A DNA stretch of 64,000 bases from Streptomyces atratus (GCF_900119365.1 NZ_FPJO01000002.1:124001-188000); one strand, 5' to 3'. Counted from the first letter of the stretch, positions 36,118 through 45,926 are shown. Numbers and translations: made by a program. Notes: a model not told the origin generated them from the sequence alone.

Positions 36118-37434
36118 ATGACCGAAAGTTCCGTGCACCCCGCCCTCTGGCCCGCCCCGCATGCGACCGGGGCCGTCGACGCGACGGTCACCGTGCCCGG
36201 ATCGAAGTCGGTCACCAACCGCGCGCTCGTCCTCGCCGCCCTCGCCGCCGAGCCCGGCTGGCTGCGCCGCCCGCTGCGTTCCCGCGACACCCTGCTGATG
36301 GCCGAGGCGCTGCGCGCGATGGGCGTCGGCATCGAGGAGGGCGTGGGCCCGGACGGCTCCGGCGAGGCCTGGCGGGTCATCCCGGCCGGTCTGCACGGCC
36401 CGACCACGGTCGACGTCGGCAACGCGGGCACGGTCATGCGCTTCCTGCCGCCGGTCGCGGCGCTCGCCGACGGCCCGATCCGCTTCGACGGCGACCCGCG
36501 TTCGTACGAGCGCCCGCTGACCGGTGTGATCGACGCGCTGCGGGTGCTCGGCGCCCGGATCGACGACGAGGGGCGCGGCTCGCTGCCGATGACGGTGCAC
36601 GGCGGCGGTGCGCTGGACGGCGGACCGGTGGCGATCGACGCCTCCTCGTCCTCCCAGTTCGTCTCGGCGCTGCTGCTGTCGGCGCCGCGCTTCAACCAGG
36701 GGGTGGAGGTGCGCCACACCGGCGCCAGGCTCCCCTCCATGCCGCACATCCGGATGACCGTCGACATGCTGCGGGCGGTCGGCGCGCAGGTAGACGAGCC
36801 GGAGACGGGCGGCGAGCCGAATGTCTGGCGGGTCTCCCACTCCGCCCTGCTCGGCCGTGATCTGACCATCGAGCCCGATCTCTCCAACGCCCAGCCGTTC
36901 CTCGCGGCCGCGCTGGTCACCGGCGGCCGGGTCACGATCCCCGACTGGCCCGAGCGCACCACCCAGCCGGGCGACGCGCTGCGGGAGATCTTCACGGCGA
37001 TGGGCGGCAGCTGCGAGCTGACCGAGCGCGGCCTCACCTTCACCGGTTCGGGCCGTATCCACGGCATCGATGTCGACCTCGGCGAGGTCGGCGAGCTGAC
37101 CCCGGGCATCGCGGCGGTCGCGGCGCTGGCCGATTCCCCGTCCACCCTGAGCGGTGTCGCCCACCTGCGGCTGCACGAGACGGACCGGCTGGCCGCGCTC
37201 ACCAAGGAGATCAACGAGCTGGGCGGCGATGTCACCGAGACCGCCGACGGCCTCCACATCCGGCCCCGGCCTCTGCACGGCGATACCTTCCATACGTACG
37301 ACGACCACCGGATGGCAACCGCGGGGTCGATCATCGGCCTTGCCGTCCCCGGAGTGGAGATCGAGAACGTGGCGACAACCGCCAAGACCTTGCCGGACTT
37401 CCCGCAGATGTGGACCGGAATGCTCGGGGCCTGA
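36118..37434 (+). CDS. aroA: 3-phosphoshikimate 1-carboxyvinyltransferase (EPSP synthase)
   Basis: 438 aa, full length. Shikimate-pathway step joining PEP to shikimate-3-phosphate. [16 protein letters not shown] (N-terminal Lys/Ser site), [10 protein letters not shown] and [10 protein letters not shown] are diagnostic. AAGGG lies just before the ATG. Only 3 bp separate it from rsgA, so the two form an operon. Confidence 0.96.
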   Translation: MTESSVHPALWPAPHATGAVDATVTVPGSKSVTNRALVLAALAAEPGWLRRPLRSRDTLLMAEALRAMGVGIEEGVGPDGSGEAWRVIPAGLHGPTTVDVGNAGTVMRFLPPVAALADGPIRFDGDPRSYERPLTGVIDALRVLGARIDDEGRGSLPMTVHGGGALDGGPVAIDASSSSQFVSALLLSAPRFNQGVEVRHTGARLPSMPHIRMTVDMLRAVGAQVDEPETGGEPNVWRVSHSALLGRDLTIEPDLSNAQPFLAAALVTGGRVTIPDWPERTTQPGDALREIFTAMGGSCELTERGLTFTGSGRIHGIDVDLGEVGELTPGIAAVAALADSPSTLSGVAHLRLHETDRLAALTKEINELGGDVTETADGLHIRPRPLHGDTFHTYDDHRMATAGSIIGLAVPGVEIENVATTAKTLPDFPQMWTGMLGA

Positions 37435-37437
37435 GAC

Positions 37438-38454
37438 ATGCGCCGCTACGGCAAGAACCCCGACGAGGACGACATCCGGGTCCGCCCCAACCCGAAGGGC
37501 AACCGGCCTCGCACGCATACCCGCCCGAAGCACGAGGACGCCGAGGAGGGCATGGTCCTCACCGTCGACCGGGGCCGTCTCACCTGTCTCGTCGACGGTC
37601 GTACGGTCATGGCGATGAAGGCCCGTGAGCTGGGCCGGAAGGCCGCCGTCGTGGGCGACACCGTCTCCCTCGTCGGTGATCTCTCCGGTGACAAGGACAC
37701 CCTCGCCCGCATCGTCCGCATCGGTGAGCGCCGCTCGGTGCTGCGCCGGACCGCGGACGACGACGATCCGTTCGAGCGGGTGGTCGTCGCCAACGCCGAC
37801 CAGCTGGCGATCGTCACCGCGCTGGCCGATCCGGAACCCCGGCCGCGGATGATCGACCGCTGTCTGGTCGCCGCGTACGACGGCGGGCTCTCCCCGCTCC
37901 TGGTCCTCACCAAGTCGGATCTGGCCTCCCCGGACAAGCTGCTGGAGGCGTACACCCCGCTGGGCGTCCCGTTCATCGTGACCAGCCGCGAGGAGCTGGA
38001 GAACGGCGACGCGGCCGAGCGGGTCCGCGAGCAGCTGCACGACCGGGTCACCGCCTTCGTCGGGCACTCCGGTGTCGGCAAGACCACGCTGGTCAACGCG
38101 CTGGTGCCGAAGGACCGGCGGCGTACGACGGGAGTGGTCAACGCCGTCACCGGCCGGGGCCGGCACACCACCACATCGGCGCTGGCGCTGCCGCTGCCGG
38201 ACTACCGCGGCTGGGTGATCGACACCCCCGGTGTCCGCTCCTTCGGACTCAACCACATCGACCCGTCCCGGGTGATCCACGCCTTCCCCGACCTGGAGCC
38301 CGGCACCGAGGACTGCCCGCGCGGCTGCACCCACGACAGCAATGAACCGGAATGCGCCCTGGTCGCCTGGGTGGCGGACGGCCAGGCCGATCCGGCCCGG
38401 CTGGACTCGCTGCACCGGCTGCTGTCCACGCGGGAGCGGCGCGAAGGCGACTGA
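37438..38454 (+). CDS. rsgA: Ribosome small-subunit-dependent GTPase RsgA
   Basis: 338 aa. The order of GTPase motifs is circularly permuted, as expected: TKSD (G4) comes before GHSGVGKTTLVNAL (G1) and DTPG (G3). An N-terminal OB fold (~40-95) and a C-terminal zinc knuckle (CPRGCTHDSNEPEC) complete it. It checks 30S maturation. Second gene of the aroA-rsgA unit. Confidence 0.95.
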   Translation: MRRYGKNPDEDDIRVRPNPKGNRPRTHTRPKHEDAEEGMVLTVDRGRLTCLVDGRTVMAMKARELGRKAAVVGDTVSLVGDLSGDKDTLARIVRIGERRSVLRRTADDDDPFERVVVANADQLAIVTALADPEPRPRMIDRCLVAAYDGGLSPLLVLTKSDLASPDKLLEAYTPLGVPFIVTSREELENGDAAERVREQLHDRVTAFVGHSGVGKTTLVNALVPKDRRRTTGVVNAVTGRGRHTTTSALALPLPDYRGWVIDTPGVRSFGLNHIDPSRVIHAFPDLEPGTEDCPRGCTHDSNEPECALVAWVADGQADPARLDSLHRLLSTRERREGD

Positions 38455-38544
38455 CCGGGGCACGTTTGCGATCTACCGTCGCAGGTAAATGCATAATCAC
38501 ACTCAGTGTGGCAAGGCGGTCACCGACGTGGGAGGGCACTGACG

Positions 38545-38868
38545 ATGGCGTGGCTGCTGGTCGTGGTCGCAGGACTTCTGGAGACCGGCTTCGCCGTCTG
38601 TCTGAAACTCTCGCACGGCTTCACCCGGCTCTGGCCGACCATCGCGTTCTGCGTCTTCGCGCTCGGCTCCTTCGGCCTGCTGACGATGTCGCTGAAGAAG
38701 CTCGACGTGGGACCCGCCTACGCGGTGTGGACGGGCATCGGTGCGGCGGGCACCGCGATCTACGGCATGGTCTTCCTCGACGACGTGGTCTCCACCCTCA
38801 AGCTGATCTCGATCTCCCTGGTGATCATCGGGGTGATCGGGCTCCAGCTCTCGGGCTCGTCCCACTGA
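38545..38868 (+). CDS. Small multidrug resistance family exporter, Gdx/SugE-like
   Basis: 107 aa, four transmembrane helices. E13 in the first helix (LLETGFAVCLK) is the essential substrate/proton site. AYAVWTGIGAAGTAIYG resembles the guanidinium exporter Gdx (SugE) rather than drug-exporting EmrE. GGAGGG lies 8 bases before the ATG at 38545. I could not recognise a guanidine riboswitch in the 90-bp leader. Confidence 0.85.
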   Translation: MAWLLVVVAGLLETGFAVCLKLSHGFTRLWPTIAFCVFALGSFGLLTMSLKKLDVGPAYAVWTGIGAAGTAIYGMVFLDDVVSTLKLISISLVIIGVIGLQLSGSSH

Positions 38869-39281
38869 CCGCGTCCGCCGTCCGCCCCGCCACGAGGCGC
38901 ACCAGTGGTGCCGCCTCTCCTTCCGCCTCGGGTGCGGGCACCAGCGCGTAGCTCAGGGCGAGCCGCAGCGCGATCTCGCAGGTCACGGCCAGGGTCTCCG
39001 GGTCGCGCGGCCGGCCTTCCCCGTCGAGGGCGGCCATCGCGCGTTCACCGGCCCGGCGGAGCAGCTCGGTGGGGGTCGGCGGCCCGGGATCGGCGCGGCG
39101 CCGGCCGGGCACCGGGGACGCGCCCCCGGCCGCAGGGTGCGGGGCGAGGTAACCGTTCGCTCCAGCATCCGGTGAGCAAGGCCCTGACCAGCGCGTTCGT
39201 ACGCACGGCCCGGACGGTCCAGTCGGCGGTGGCGGCCAGCCGGGGACTGTCAACGGTCCGCGCGGCCCCGGGGTCCTGTGG
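38825..39281 (-). pseudogene. TetR-family regulator remnant (C-terminal part, frameshifted)
   Basis: Two minus-strand frames carry protein-like sequence. Upstream is [19 protein letters not shown] followed by ALVRALLTG, and in another frame TPTELLRRAGERAMAALDG, then ETLAVTCEIALRLALSYALV to a stop overlapping the exporter gene. This resembles the ligand-domain end of a TetR/AcrR regulator. No HTH part is present; the region ends at the hisN promoter. Probably the decayed partner of the SMR exporter. Assignment is by composition and memory. Confidence 0.42.
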
Positions 39282-39313
39282 CCCTGTTCACCTGCGGTCG
39301 ATACTGTGACGGC

Positions 39314-40114
39314 ATGCCCGATTACCACGATGATCTGCGCCTTGCCCATGTGCTGGCGGACGCCGCCGACGCGGCGACGATGGACCGGTTCAAGGCTCTC
39401 GATCTCAAGGTCGAGACCAAGCCGGACATGACGCCGGTGAGCGAGGCCGACAAGGCCGCCGAGGAACTGATCCGCGGCCATCTCCATCGGGCCCGCCCGC
39501 GCGACGCGATTCTGGGCGAGGAATTCGGGATCGAGGGCACCGGCCCCCGGCGCTGGGTCGTCGACCCGATCGACGGCACCAAGAACTACGTACGCGGCGT
39601 GCCGGTCTGGGCGACGCTGATCTCACTGATGGAGGCCGGGGAGGACGGCTTCCAGCCGGTGGTCGGCGTGGTCTCCGCGCCCGCGCTGAACCGGCGCTGG
39701 TGGGCGGCGAAGGGGGCGGGCGCGTTCTCCGGCCGCAGCCTGACCTCCGCGACCCGGCTGCAGGTGTCGAAGGTGGAGCGGATCGCGGACTCCTCGTTCG
39801 CGTACGCGTCGCTGAGCGGCTGGGAGGAGCAGGGCCGGCTCGACGGGTTCCTGGATCTGACCAGGGCCTGCTGGCGCACGCGTGGGTACGGGGACTTCTG
39901 GCCGTACATGATGGTCGCCGAGGGTTCGGTGGACATCTGCGCGGAGCCGGAGCTCTCGCTCTGGGACATGGCCGCCAACGCGATCATCGTCCAGGAGGCG
40001 GGCGGGAGGTTCACCAGCCTGGACGGGGTCTCCGGTCCGGGCGGCGGCAACGCCGCGGCCTCGAACGGGCTGCTCCACCACGAGCTGCTCGGTTATCTGA
40101 ACCAGCGTTACTGA
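39314..40114 (+). CDS. hisN: Histidinol-phosphatase, inositol-monophosphatase fold
   Basis: 266 aa. Metal-binding motifs [19 protein letters not shown] and [18 protein letters not shown] are those of the IMPase superfamily. The closest group is HisN, the actinobacterial histidinol-phosphatase, although another sugar/inositol phosphate cannot be excluded. There is no ribosome site before the ATG at 39314; a GATACT box 8 bases upstream suggests a leaderless message. Confidence 0.85.
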   Translation: MPDYHDDLRLAHVLADAADAATMDRFKALDLKVETKPDMTPVSEADKAAEELIRGHLHRARPRDAILGEEFGIEGTGPRRWVVDPIDGTKNYVRGVPVWATLISLMEAGEDGFQPVVGVVSAPALNRRWWAAKGAGAFSGRSLTSATRLQVSKVERIADSSFAYASLSGWEEQGRLDGFLDLTRACWRTRGYGDFWPYMMVAEGSVDICAEPELSLWDMAANAIIVQEAGGRFTSLDGVSGPGGGNAAASNGLLHHELLGYLNQRY

Positions 40115-40303
40115 ACCGGCGCCACTGAACCGGCCCACCCGGCCGTACCCCCGTCACCGAAGGGCGTCGCGCACCGGCGCACACCCTTCGGGCGGTTCGC
40201 CCCTCTTGTTCCGTCCACACATCGGTGCAACTCTGGGAGTCCCCCCGCTTGTGAATTTGTGAATCGGCTCACGCGCCCTTTCGCCAAGGAGGTGGCTCCC
40301 TTC

Positions 40304-40708
40304 ATGCTCGTCCGAGACGCCATGAGCACACTGGTCCTCACCATCGGGCCCGCCCATACGCTCCGCCAGGCCGCCCGGCTTATGTCGGTCCGCCACATCG
40401 GGGCCGCGGTCGTCCTCGACAAGGACAACAGCGGGCTCGGCATCCTCACCGAACGCGACATACTCAACGCGGTCGGCTCCGGCCAGGACCCGGATGTCGA
40501 GACCGCAGCCACCCACACCACCACCGACGTGGTCTTCGCCGCGCCCACCTGGACCCTGGCCGAGGCCGCGGAGGCCATGACACACGGCGGGTTCCGGCAC
40601 CTGATCGTGCTGGACGACCACGGGCCCGTGGGCATCGTCTCCGTCCGCGACATCCTGCGCTGCTGGGCGCCCACCAGGCGCCGCCACCACGCGGAGCTCA
40701 TCGGCTGA
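40304..40708 (+). CDS. Tandem CBS-domain protein
   Basis: 134 aa consisting of two CBS motifs (MLVRDAMSTLVLTIG to GILTERDILNAV, and TTDVVFAAPTWTLAEAAEAM to GIVSVRDILRCW). Such stand-alone pairs bind adenosine nucleotides and regulate partner proteins. AAGGAGG lies upstream. It ends at a strong bidirectional terminator shared with katA. Confidence 0.88.
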   Translation: MLVRDAMSTLVLTIGPAHTLRQAARLMSVRHIGAAVVLDKDNSGLGILTERDILNAVGSGQDPDVETAATHTTTDVVFAAPTWTLAEAAEAMTHGGFRHLIVLDDHGPVGIVSVRDILRCWAPTRRRHHAELIG

Positions 40709-40725
40709 GCCCCAGGTGAACGACC

Positions 40726-40763
40726 GGTGGGCCGGTCTCCCCCGGAGGGGAGACCGGCCCACC
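40726..40763. terminator. Bidirectional terminator between CBS gene and katA
   Basis: Perfect 17-bp stem (GGTGGGCCGGTCTCCCC and complement) with a CGGA tetraloop, between convergent genes. Confidence 0.92.
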
Positions 40764-40783
40764 GCCGACGACAGTCGTCCGGA

Positions 40784-42235
40784 TCAGCCGCGAAGGGCCT
40801 GGACCGCGGCCTCCAGACGCTTGCCGAAGTCGCCGTCCGCCTGGCGGAAGTTGTTGATCGCGCGCTCGGCGATGTCGTCGCGCGACACCTTGGCGATGAA
40901 CCCGGCGAGGTTGCCGATCAGCCGGGCCTTCTCGTCCTCGGAGTAGAGCCGGTAGAGGTTTCCGGCCTGCACGAAGTCGTTGTCCTCGGCGTGGCTCGGG
41001 GCCACGTGCGTGGCGACCTCACCGGAGATGGTGGTGGCCTCCCACAGCGGGCGGTCGGTCTGGGCCGGACCGCCGAAGCTGTTCGGCTCGTAGTTCTTCG
41101 CGCCCTTGTGGCGGCCGTCGTACAGGTAGCCGTCCCGGCTGTTGGTGCGCGCCTCGGTGGCGTGCGGACGGTTCACCGGCAGGTGGTCGGCGTTGATGCC
41201 GACGCGGTAGCGGTGGGCATCGCCGTAGGCGAAGAGGCGGCCCTGGAGCATCTTGTCGGGGGACGGACCGATGCCCGGCACGAAGTGCGCGGGGCTGAAG
41301 ATCGACTGCTCGACCTCGGCGAAGATGTTCTCCGGGTTGCGGTTGAGCTCCAGCTTCCCGATCTCGGTCGGCGGGTAGTCCGCGTGCGGCCACACCTTGG
41401 TGAGGTCGAACGGGTTGAAGCGGTACGTGGCCGCCTCGGCCGCCGGCATGATCTGGACCTGCACCGTCCAGGACGGGAAGTCGCCGCGCTCGATCGCCTC
41501 GCGCAGATCGCGCTGATGGCTGTCCGGGTCCTCACCGGCGAGCTTGTTGGCCTCGTCCTGGGTCAGGTTCTTGATGCCCTGGTCGGTCTTGAAGTGGTAC
41601 TTGACCCAGAAGACCTCGCCGGCCTCGTTGCTCCACTGGTAGGTGTGCGAGCCGTAGCCGTTCATGTGGCGCAGCGTGGCCGGGATGCCCCGGTCGCCGA
41701 AGAGCCAGGTCACCTGGTGGGTGGACTCGGGCGACAGACCCCAGAAGTCCCAGACGTTGTCCGCCTCCTGCGAGCCGGTGTACGGGTCGCGCTTCTGGGT
41801 GTGGATGAAGTCCGGGAACTTGATGGCGTCCTTGATGAAGAACACCGGGGTGTTGTTGCCGACGAGGTCGTAGTTGCCCTCCTCGGTGTAGAACTTCAGC
41901 GCGAAACCGCGGGGGTCGCGCACCGCGTCGGCCGAGCCGAGGTTGCCGGCCACGGTCGAGAAGCGCAGGAAGGTCTCGGTCTGCTTGCCGACCTCGGAGA
42001 GGAACTTCGCCCGGGTCCACTGCGAGACATCGCGGGTCAGCGTGAACGTGCCGTACGCGCCGGCGCCGCGGGCGTGCACGATGCGCTCCGGGATGCGCTC
42101 GCGGTTGAAGTGCGCGAGCTTCTCCAGCAGCGACTGGTCCTGCACCAGGACGGGACCGCCGACGCCCGCGGTCTGGCTGTTCTGGTTGTCGGCGACCGGC
42201 GCGCCGGCCTCCGTGGTGAGCGGTCCCTGCGTCAC
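40784..42235 (-). CDS. katA: Monofunctional heme catalase
   Basis: 483-aa small-subunit catalase. H54 in [12 protein letters not shown] is the catalytic His, [12 protein letters not shown] carries the Asn, and [12 protein letters not shown] carries the heme-ligand Tyr. It decomposes H2O2 in the cytosol. The GTG at 42235 is chosen because AGGAGG lies 6 bases upstream; the frame also extends to 42331. Divergent from a PerR-like repressor, whose operator overlaps the katA promoter. Confidence 0.95.
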   Translation of the reverse strand: MTQGPLTTEAGAPVADNQNSQTAGVGGPVLVQDQSLLEKLAHFNRERIPERIVHARGAGAYGTFTLTRDVSQWTRAKFLSEVGKQTETFLRFSTVAGNLGSADAVRDPRGFALKFYTEEGNYDLVGNNTPVFFIKDAIKFPDFIHTQKRDPYTGSQEADNVWDFWGLSPESTHQVTWLFGDRGIPATLRHMNGYGSHTYQWSNEAGEVFWVKYHFKTDQGIKNLTQDEANKLAGEDPDSHQRDLREAIERGDFPSWTVQVQIMPAAEAATYRFNPFDLTKVWPHADYPPTEIGKLELNRNPENIFAEVEQSIFSPAHFVPGIGPSPDKMLQGRLFAYGDAHRYRVGINADHLPVNRPHATEARTNSRDGYLYDGRHKGAKNYEPNSFGGPAQTDRPLWEATTISGEVATHVAPSHAEDNDFVQAGNLYRLYSEDEKARLIGNLAGFIAKVSRDDIAERAINNFRQADGDFGKRLEAAVQALRG

Positions 42236-42308
42236 GTGCGCCTCCTGCGTCGTTCCTGCACATTCGTCTTGTCCTGCACAGCCTGTCCCTTGGCGTATGC
42301 CGGTGCCG

Positions 42309-42336
42309 ATCCTACAATGGACTAAGTCCAAGTCAA
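42309..42336 (-). promoter_or_regulatory. katA promoter with GGAC-N3-GTCC operator
   Basis: Minus strand: TTGACT (42336-42331), 16 bases, TAGGAT (42314-42309). The spacer contains the perfect dyad TGGACT-A-AGTCCA (42318-42330), ideally placed for repression by the divergent Fur-family protein. Confidence 0.75.
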
Positions 42337-42363
42337 GTGAACATCCAAAGTCACACCCGTTCG

Positions 42364-42374
42364 GGACCTGGTCC
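42364..42374. promoter_or_regulatory. Second GGAC-N3-GTCC dyad upstream of catR
   Basis: GGACCTGGTCC, inside the longer palindrome GGGACC-T-GGTCCC, lies 22 bp before the catR start and shares the GGAC-N3-GTCC form with the katA spacer. It probably serves autoregulation. Confidence 0.5.
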
Positions 42375-42396
42375 CTTCACTGTTAGGCTTGTTTCC

Positions 42397-42816
42397 ATGA
42401 GTGACCTGTTGGAACGACTTCGCGGACGCGGCTGGCGCATGACTGCGCAGCGACGCGTCGTGGCCGAGGTCCTCGACGGGGACCATGTGCACCTGACGGC
42501 CGACGAGGTCCACGCGCGAGCCGTGGCCAAGCTGCCCGAGATCTCCCGCGCCACCGTCTACAACACGCTGGGCGAGATGGTGTCGCTCGGCGAGGTCATC
42601 GAGGTCTCCACGGACCGCCGCGCCAAGCGCTACGACCCGAACGCACACCGTCCCCATCACCACCTCGTCTGCGCGGTCTGCGGCACGATCCGTGACGTGC
42701 ACCCGGCCGGCGACCCGATGGCGGACCTGCCGAGCGACGAACGCTTCGGCTTCACGGTGTCCGATGTCGAGGTCACCTACCGAGGTATCTGCCCCAACTG
42801 CGCGGCGACAAGCTGA
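42397..42816 (+). CDS. catR: Fur-family peroxide repressor (CatR/PerR-like)
   Basis: 139 aa. N-terminal winged helix (RMTAQRRVVAEVL, SRATVYNTLGEM). His-rich metal site (RPHHHLVC) and two structural zinc pairs, C92-x2-C95 and C132-x2-C135. PerR-type proteins sense H2O2 by metal-catalysed His oxidation. Divergence from katA indicates its target. TAGGCT lies just upstream of the ATG at 42397, and there is no ribosome site, so the message may be nearly leaderless. Short C-terminus after the last Cys. Confidence 0.88.
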   Translation: MSDLLERLRGRGWRMTAQRRVVAEVLDGDHVHLTADEVHARAVAKLPEISRATVYNTLGEMVSLGEVIEVSTDRRAKRYDPNAHRPHHHLVCAVCGTIRDVHPAGDPMADLPSDERFGFTVSDVEVTYRGICPNCAATS

Positions 42817-42829
42817 TTCGAACGACGAG

Positions 42830-42862
42830 GGCCCCGGTGCGAGCATCATCCGCACCGGGGCC
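42830..42862. terminator. Terminator of catR
   Basis: 12-bp stem GGCCCCGGTGCG / CGCACCGGGGCC with a 9-base loop, 14 bp after the stop. Confidence 0.85.
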
Positions 42863-43013
42863 TTCCGCGTGAATCCCCGCAGCGGACAACACCCCGCCCC
42901 GCCACCGGCACCTGCGCACCCCCTTCCCGAATCTGACGGGTAGTCATATCGTCTGCGGCGATCACGTCCGCCCCGCGGCGGATCCGCACCTCGATACGCG
43001 CGAGGAGAGACCC

Positions 43014-43823
43014 GTGGGAGATCCGCACCCGACCCCACCCGCCACCGCAGCCACCAGTCCCAAACTCCGCGCCGACGCGCTCACCCGCTCGTTCGGACGC
43101 GGCGCCAAGGCCCTGCCCGCCCTCGGCCCGCTCGATCTCTCCGTCGCACCGGGCGAGTTCACCTGCGTCGTCGGCCCGTCCGGCTGCGGCAAGTCCACCC
43201 TGCTCAGGATCGCCGCCGGACTGCTCCGCCCCAGCTCCGGCGAGCTGTCCATCCGTACGGCCGCGTCCCGTCCGGCGGCGATGATCTTCCAGGACTACGG
43301 CATCTACGACTGGAAGACCGTGCTCGCCAACGTCCGGTTCGGCCTGGACATCCAGCGCGTACCACGCAAGGAGGCCGACGCCAGGGCGCGCGACTGGCTG
43401 GCCCGGATGGGACTCTCCGACTTCGCGGGGGCGTATCCGGCCGCCCTCTCCGGCGGAATGCGGCAACGGGTCGCGATCGCCCGCGCCCTCGCCGTCGAAC
43501 CCGAGATACTGCTGATGGACGAGCCGTTCGCGGCGCTCGACGCCCAGCTGCGCACCATCCTTCAGGACGAACTGCTCGACCTCACCCAGACCACCCGTAC
43601 CACCACCCTCTTCATCACCCACAGCCTCGAAGAGGCGATCGTGCTCGGGGACAGGGTGCTGGTGATGTCCGCCAGACCGGGGCGGATCATCGCCGAGCGC
43701 CGCCCGCCGTTCGGCCGGCCACGCACCGGCACGGTCCGGTCGGCACCCGAATTCACCACGTTGAAGAGCGAGTTGTGGGAACTTCTGCGTGGCGAGGTGC
43801 ACAGGGAGGCGGTCCCGGCATGA
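43014..43823 (+). CDS. ABC transporter ATPase, NitT/TauT type
   Basis: 269 aa. Walker A GPSGCGKST, Q-loop IFQDYG, signature LSGGMRQR, Walker B ILLMDEPF and the switch His in FITHSLEEA. Belongs to the SsuB/TauB/ThiY-like group importing nitrate, sulfonates or pyrimidine-type substrates. GTG 43014 has GAGGAGAG upstream. First gene of a three-gene operon; its stop overlaps the permease start. Confidence 0.92.
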   Translation: MGDPHPTPPATAATSPKLRADALTRSFGRGAKALPALGPLDLSVAPGEFTCVVGPSGCGKSTLLRIAAGLLRPSSGELSIRTAASRPAAMIFQDYGIYDWKTVLANVRFGLDIQRVPRKEADARARDWLARMGLSDFAGAYPAALSGGMRQRVAIARALAVEPEILLMDEPFAALDAQLRTILQDELLDLTQTTRTTTLFITHSLEEAIVLGDRVLVMSARPGRIIAERRPPFGRPRTGTVRSAPEFTTLKSELWELLRGEVHREAVPA

Positions 43824-44689
43824 CCGTCACCGTGAACGCCACGAAGCCCGACGAGGGCGTCCTGGTCCGCAGACCGGGCCCGCAGGAGCTGCATCCGGCA
43901 CGCACCCACCGCAGGCGCCGCGCCCTGGAGATCGCGCTCGCCGTCGCCGTACCGCTGCTCCTCGTGCTGCTCTGGCAGCTGGCCGCCGCACAGTCCTGGA
44001 TCGACGCCCGGGTCTACCCCGCCCCCTCCACCATCCTGGCGGACGGCTGGGACCGGGCGGGCGCCGGTGAGCTGTGGCCGGACGTATGGGCCACGCTCAA
44101 GCGGGTCCTCGGCGGCTATGCGATCGGCACCGTCGCGGGATACGCGCTCGGCCTGCTGATGGGCTCTCTCTCCCTCGTACGGGCGGCGCTGGAGCCGTTG
44201 CTCGACGCCCTGTACGTCGTACCGAAGCTGGCCCTGCTGCCGGTCTTCCTCAATATGTTCGGCCTCGGTGAAGGCCCGCAGATCGCCCTGGTCGCCGCGA
44301 CCGTCTTCTTCTTCGTCTGGATCTCCACCATGGCGGCCGTGCTCGCCGTCCCGGCCGGCCACCGTGATGCCGGTCAGGTCTTCGGCGCCTCGACCTGGCA
44401 GATGTTCCGCCATGTGCTGCTGCCCGCGTCGCTGCCCGCGGTCCTGGTCGGGGCACGGATCGCGGCAGGAGTGGCCGTGCTCGTCATCGTGGCCTCCGAG
44501 CAGATTGCCGCGGCCGATGGTCTCGGCCATCTGATCTTCGACTCCCGGGCGCTGTTCCAGAACGACGTGATGTTCGTCGGCATCGTGTGTGTGGCGGTCC
44601 TCGGTGTCGTCTTCTCCGAAGTGGTGCGGATCGCCGGGCGGCTGCTCACGCCGTGGGCCCCGCGCGACCGCGGCCCCGGCCGTTCCTGA
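43820..44689 (+). CDS. ABC transporter permease, NitT/TauT type
   Basis: 289 aa. Six or so transmembrane segments after a ~45-residue polar N-terminus, with the EAA-like loop RDAGQVFGASTWQMFRHVLLP. ATG 43820 overlaps the ATPase stop (ATGA). Forms the membrane channel of the importer. Confidence 0.92.
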   Translation: MTVTVNATKPDEGVLVRRPGPQELHPARTHRRRRALEIALAVAVPLLLVLLWQLAAAQSWIDARVYPAPSTILADGWDRAGAGELWPDVWATLKRVLGGYAIGTVAGYALGLLMGSLSLVRAALEPLLDALYVVPKLALLPVFLNMFGLGEGPQIALVAATVFFFVWISTMAAVLAVPAGHRDAGQVFGASTWQMFRHVLLPASLPAVLVGARIAAGVAVLVIVASEQIAAADGLGHLIFDSRALFQNDVMFVGIVCVAVLGVVFSEVVRIAGRLLTPWAPRDRGPGRS

Positions 44690-44721
44690 ACAGCTCCCCA
44701 CGCTCTTCGTACGGAGGCACT

Positions 44722-45864
44722 GTGCGTACACACACCCCCTTCACCTGCACCGTCGTGCTCGTCACGGCATCCCTGCTCGGCGCGGCGGGCTGCGCCGGGC
44801 CCGACTCCGGCGGCGACGCTGCCGCTGCCGCGCCGCGCACCGTCAGGCCCGTCGCGGGCTGTGGCGCCGGCAGCTGGACCGACCCGGCCGAACTCGACCC
44901 CGCCCGGAAGGCGGCCCGCTGCGACAAGGGCGCCCCGGCGGCCCAGCCCCTGGCGAAGAGACGGGAGATCACCGTCGCCACCGGCACCCTGAGCGCGGAG
45001 TACGTCGCTCCGCTCCAGGTCGCGGTGGCGAAGGGCGAGTTCGCGAAGGAGGGGCTGGACGTCGAACTGAAAGTGCTGCCCACCCCGGACGCCCTGCCGC
45101 TGCTCGCCAAGGGCGATGTGGACGCCCAGTGGGCGGCTCCCGAGGCAGCCGTGATGAACGGCATCAACGGCGGCTTCGACATCAAGTGGGTCGCGGGGAA
45201 CTTCTCCCCCGACCCCACCTCGAAGAGCGGCCTGTGGGTGCGTCTCAAGGACGGCGAGAGCGCCGATCACGTCGAGATGGCGGGCCGGAAGCTGGGCACC
45301 ATGATCGGCAAGGGTTCGGTCATCGCGTACCCGATGGACACCTCCCTGAAGAAGCACGGCGGCGGCCTCGACAGGATCAGTTTCCAGCAGCTCGGTTCCG
45401 CGGATGTGCTGACCGCGCTGCAGAACGGCGGCGTGGACTCCGCCTGGCTGCTCGACCCGATCTGGCGCAAGGTGGACGGCGACAAGAGGTACGCGTTCCT
45501 GGGAGGCCAGCCCGTCGGTGAACCGCTCGGCGGCCTGCTCTTCGGCCCGACGCTCCTGAACAAGGACCCGGACGCGGGGGTCGCTTTCCTCCGCGCCTAC
45601 ATCCGGACCGTGAACACCTACTTCGCCGGCGACTACAAGTCCGATCCCGGCTTCGTCACCGAGCTGGCGAAGCTGATGAAGACCGACGAGGCCACGCTGC
45701 GGTCGACCCCGTCGATGCGGATGGACTGGGAGATACGGAAGGGCACGACGGACCGGCTGCAGGAGGCGTACGCCGACTCGGGAGTGTCGAGGGGCACCTC
45801 GGTACCGGAAACGAAGGCCGTCGACCGGGCAATGTACTCGGAGGCGGTGGGACACAAGCTCTGA
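44722..45864 (+). CDS. ABC transporter substrate-binding lipoprotein, NitT/TauT type
   Basis: 380 aa. A lipoprotein signal has the lipobox LGAAGC. An unusual Cys-containing linker follows (VAGCGAGSWTDPAELDP, then AARCDKG), followed by a NMT1/SsuA-like binding domain (ITVATGTLSAEYVAPLQVAV, AKGDVDAQWAAPEA). The substrate is undecided among sulfonates, taurine, nitrate and thiamine-precursor analogues. GGAGG lies 4 bases before GTG 44722. Last gene of the operon, ending at a strong terminator. Confidence 0.88.
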   Translation: MRTHTPFTCTVVLVTASLLGAAGCAGPDSGGDAAAAAPRTVRPVAGCGAGSWTDPAELDPARKAARCDKGAPAAQPLAKRREITVATGTLSAEYVAPLQVAVAKGEFAKEGLDVELKVLPTPDALPLLAKGDVDAQWAAPEAAVMNGINGGFDIKWVAGNFSPDPTSKSGLWVRLKDGESADHVEMAGRKLGTMIGKGSVIAYPMDTSLKKHGGGLDRISFQQLGSADVLTALQNGGVDSAWLLDPIWRKVDGDKRYAFLGGQPVGEPLGGLLFGPTLLNKDPDAGVAFLRAYIRTVNTYFAGDYKSDPGFVTELAKLMKTDEATLRSTPSMRMDWEIRKGTTDRLQEAYADSGVSRGTSVPETKAVDRAMYSEAVGHKL

Positions 45865-45883
45865 CTCACACGCAGCGCATGCA

Positions 45884-45919
45884 CAGAAGGCCGGATCCTC
45901 AAAAGGATCCGGCCTTCTG
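45884..45919. terminator. Bidirectional terminator after ABC operon and first tRNA-fMet
   Basis: 15-bp stem CAGAAGGCCGGATCC / GGATCCGGCCTTCTG with a 6-base loop. Closely related to the hairpin next to the second tRNA copy. Confidence 0.9.
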
Positions 45920-45926
45920 TCTTCAG

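Noticed and set aside
36052..38463. 803-codon minus-strand frame opposite aroA-rsgA
   Set aside because: Composition is typical of GC-rich antisense frames, and both plus-strand genes are unambiguous.
38455..38544. Guanidine riboswitch in the leader of the Gdx-like exporter
   Set aside because: The conserved ACAGGGUA-type core of guanidine-I and the simple hairpin pairs of class II are not present.
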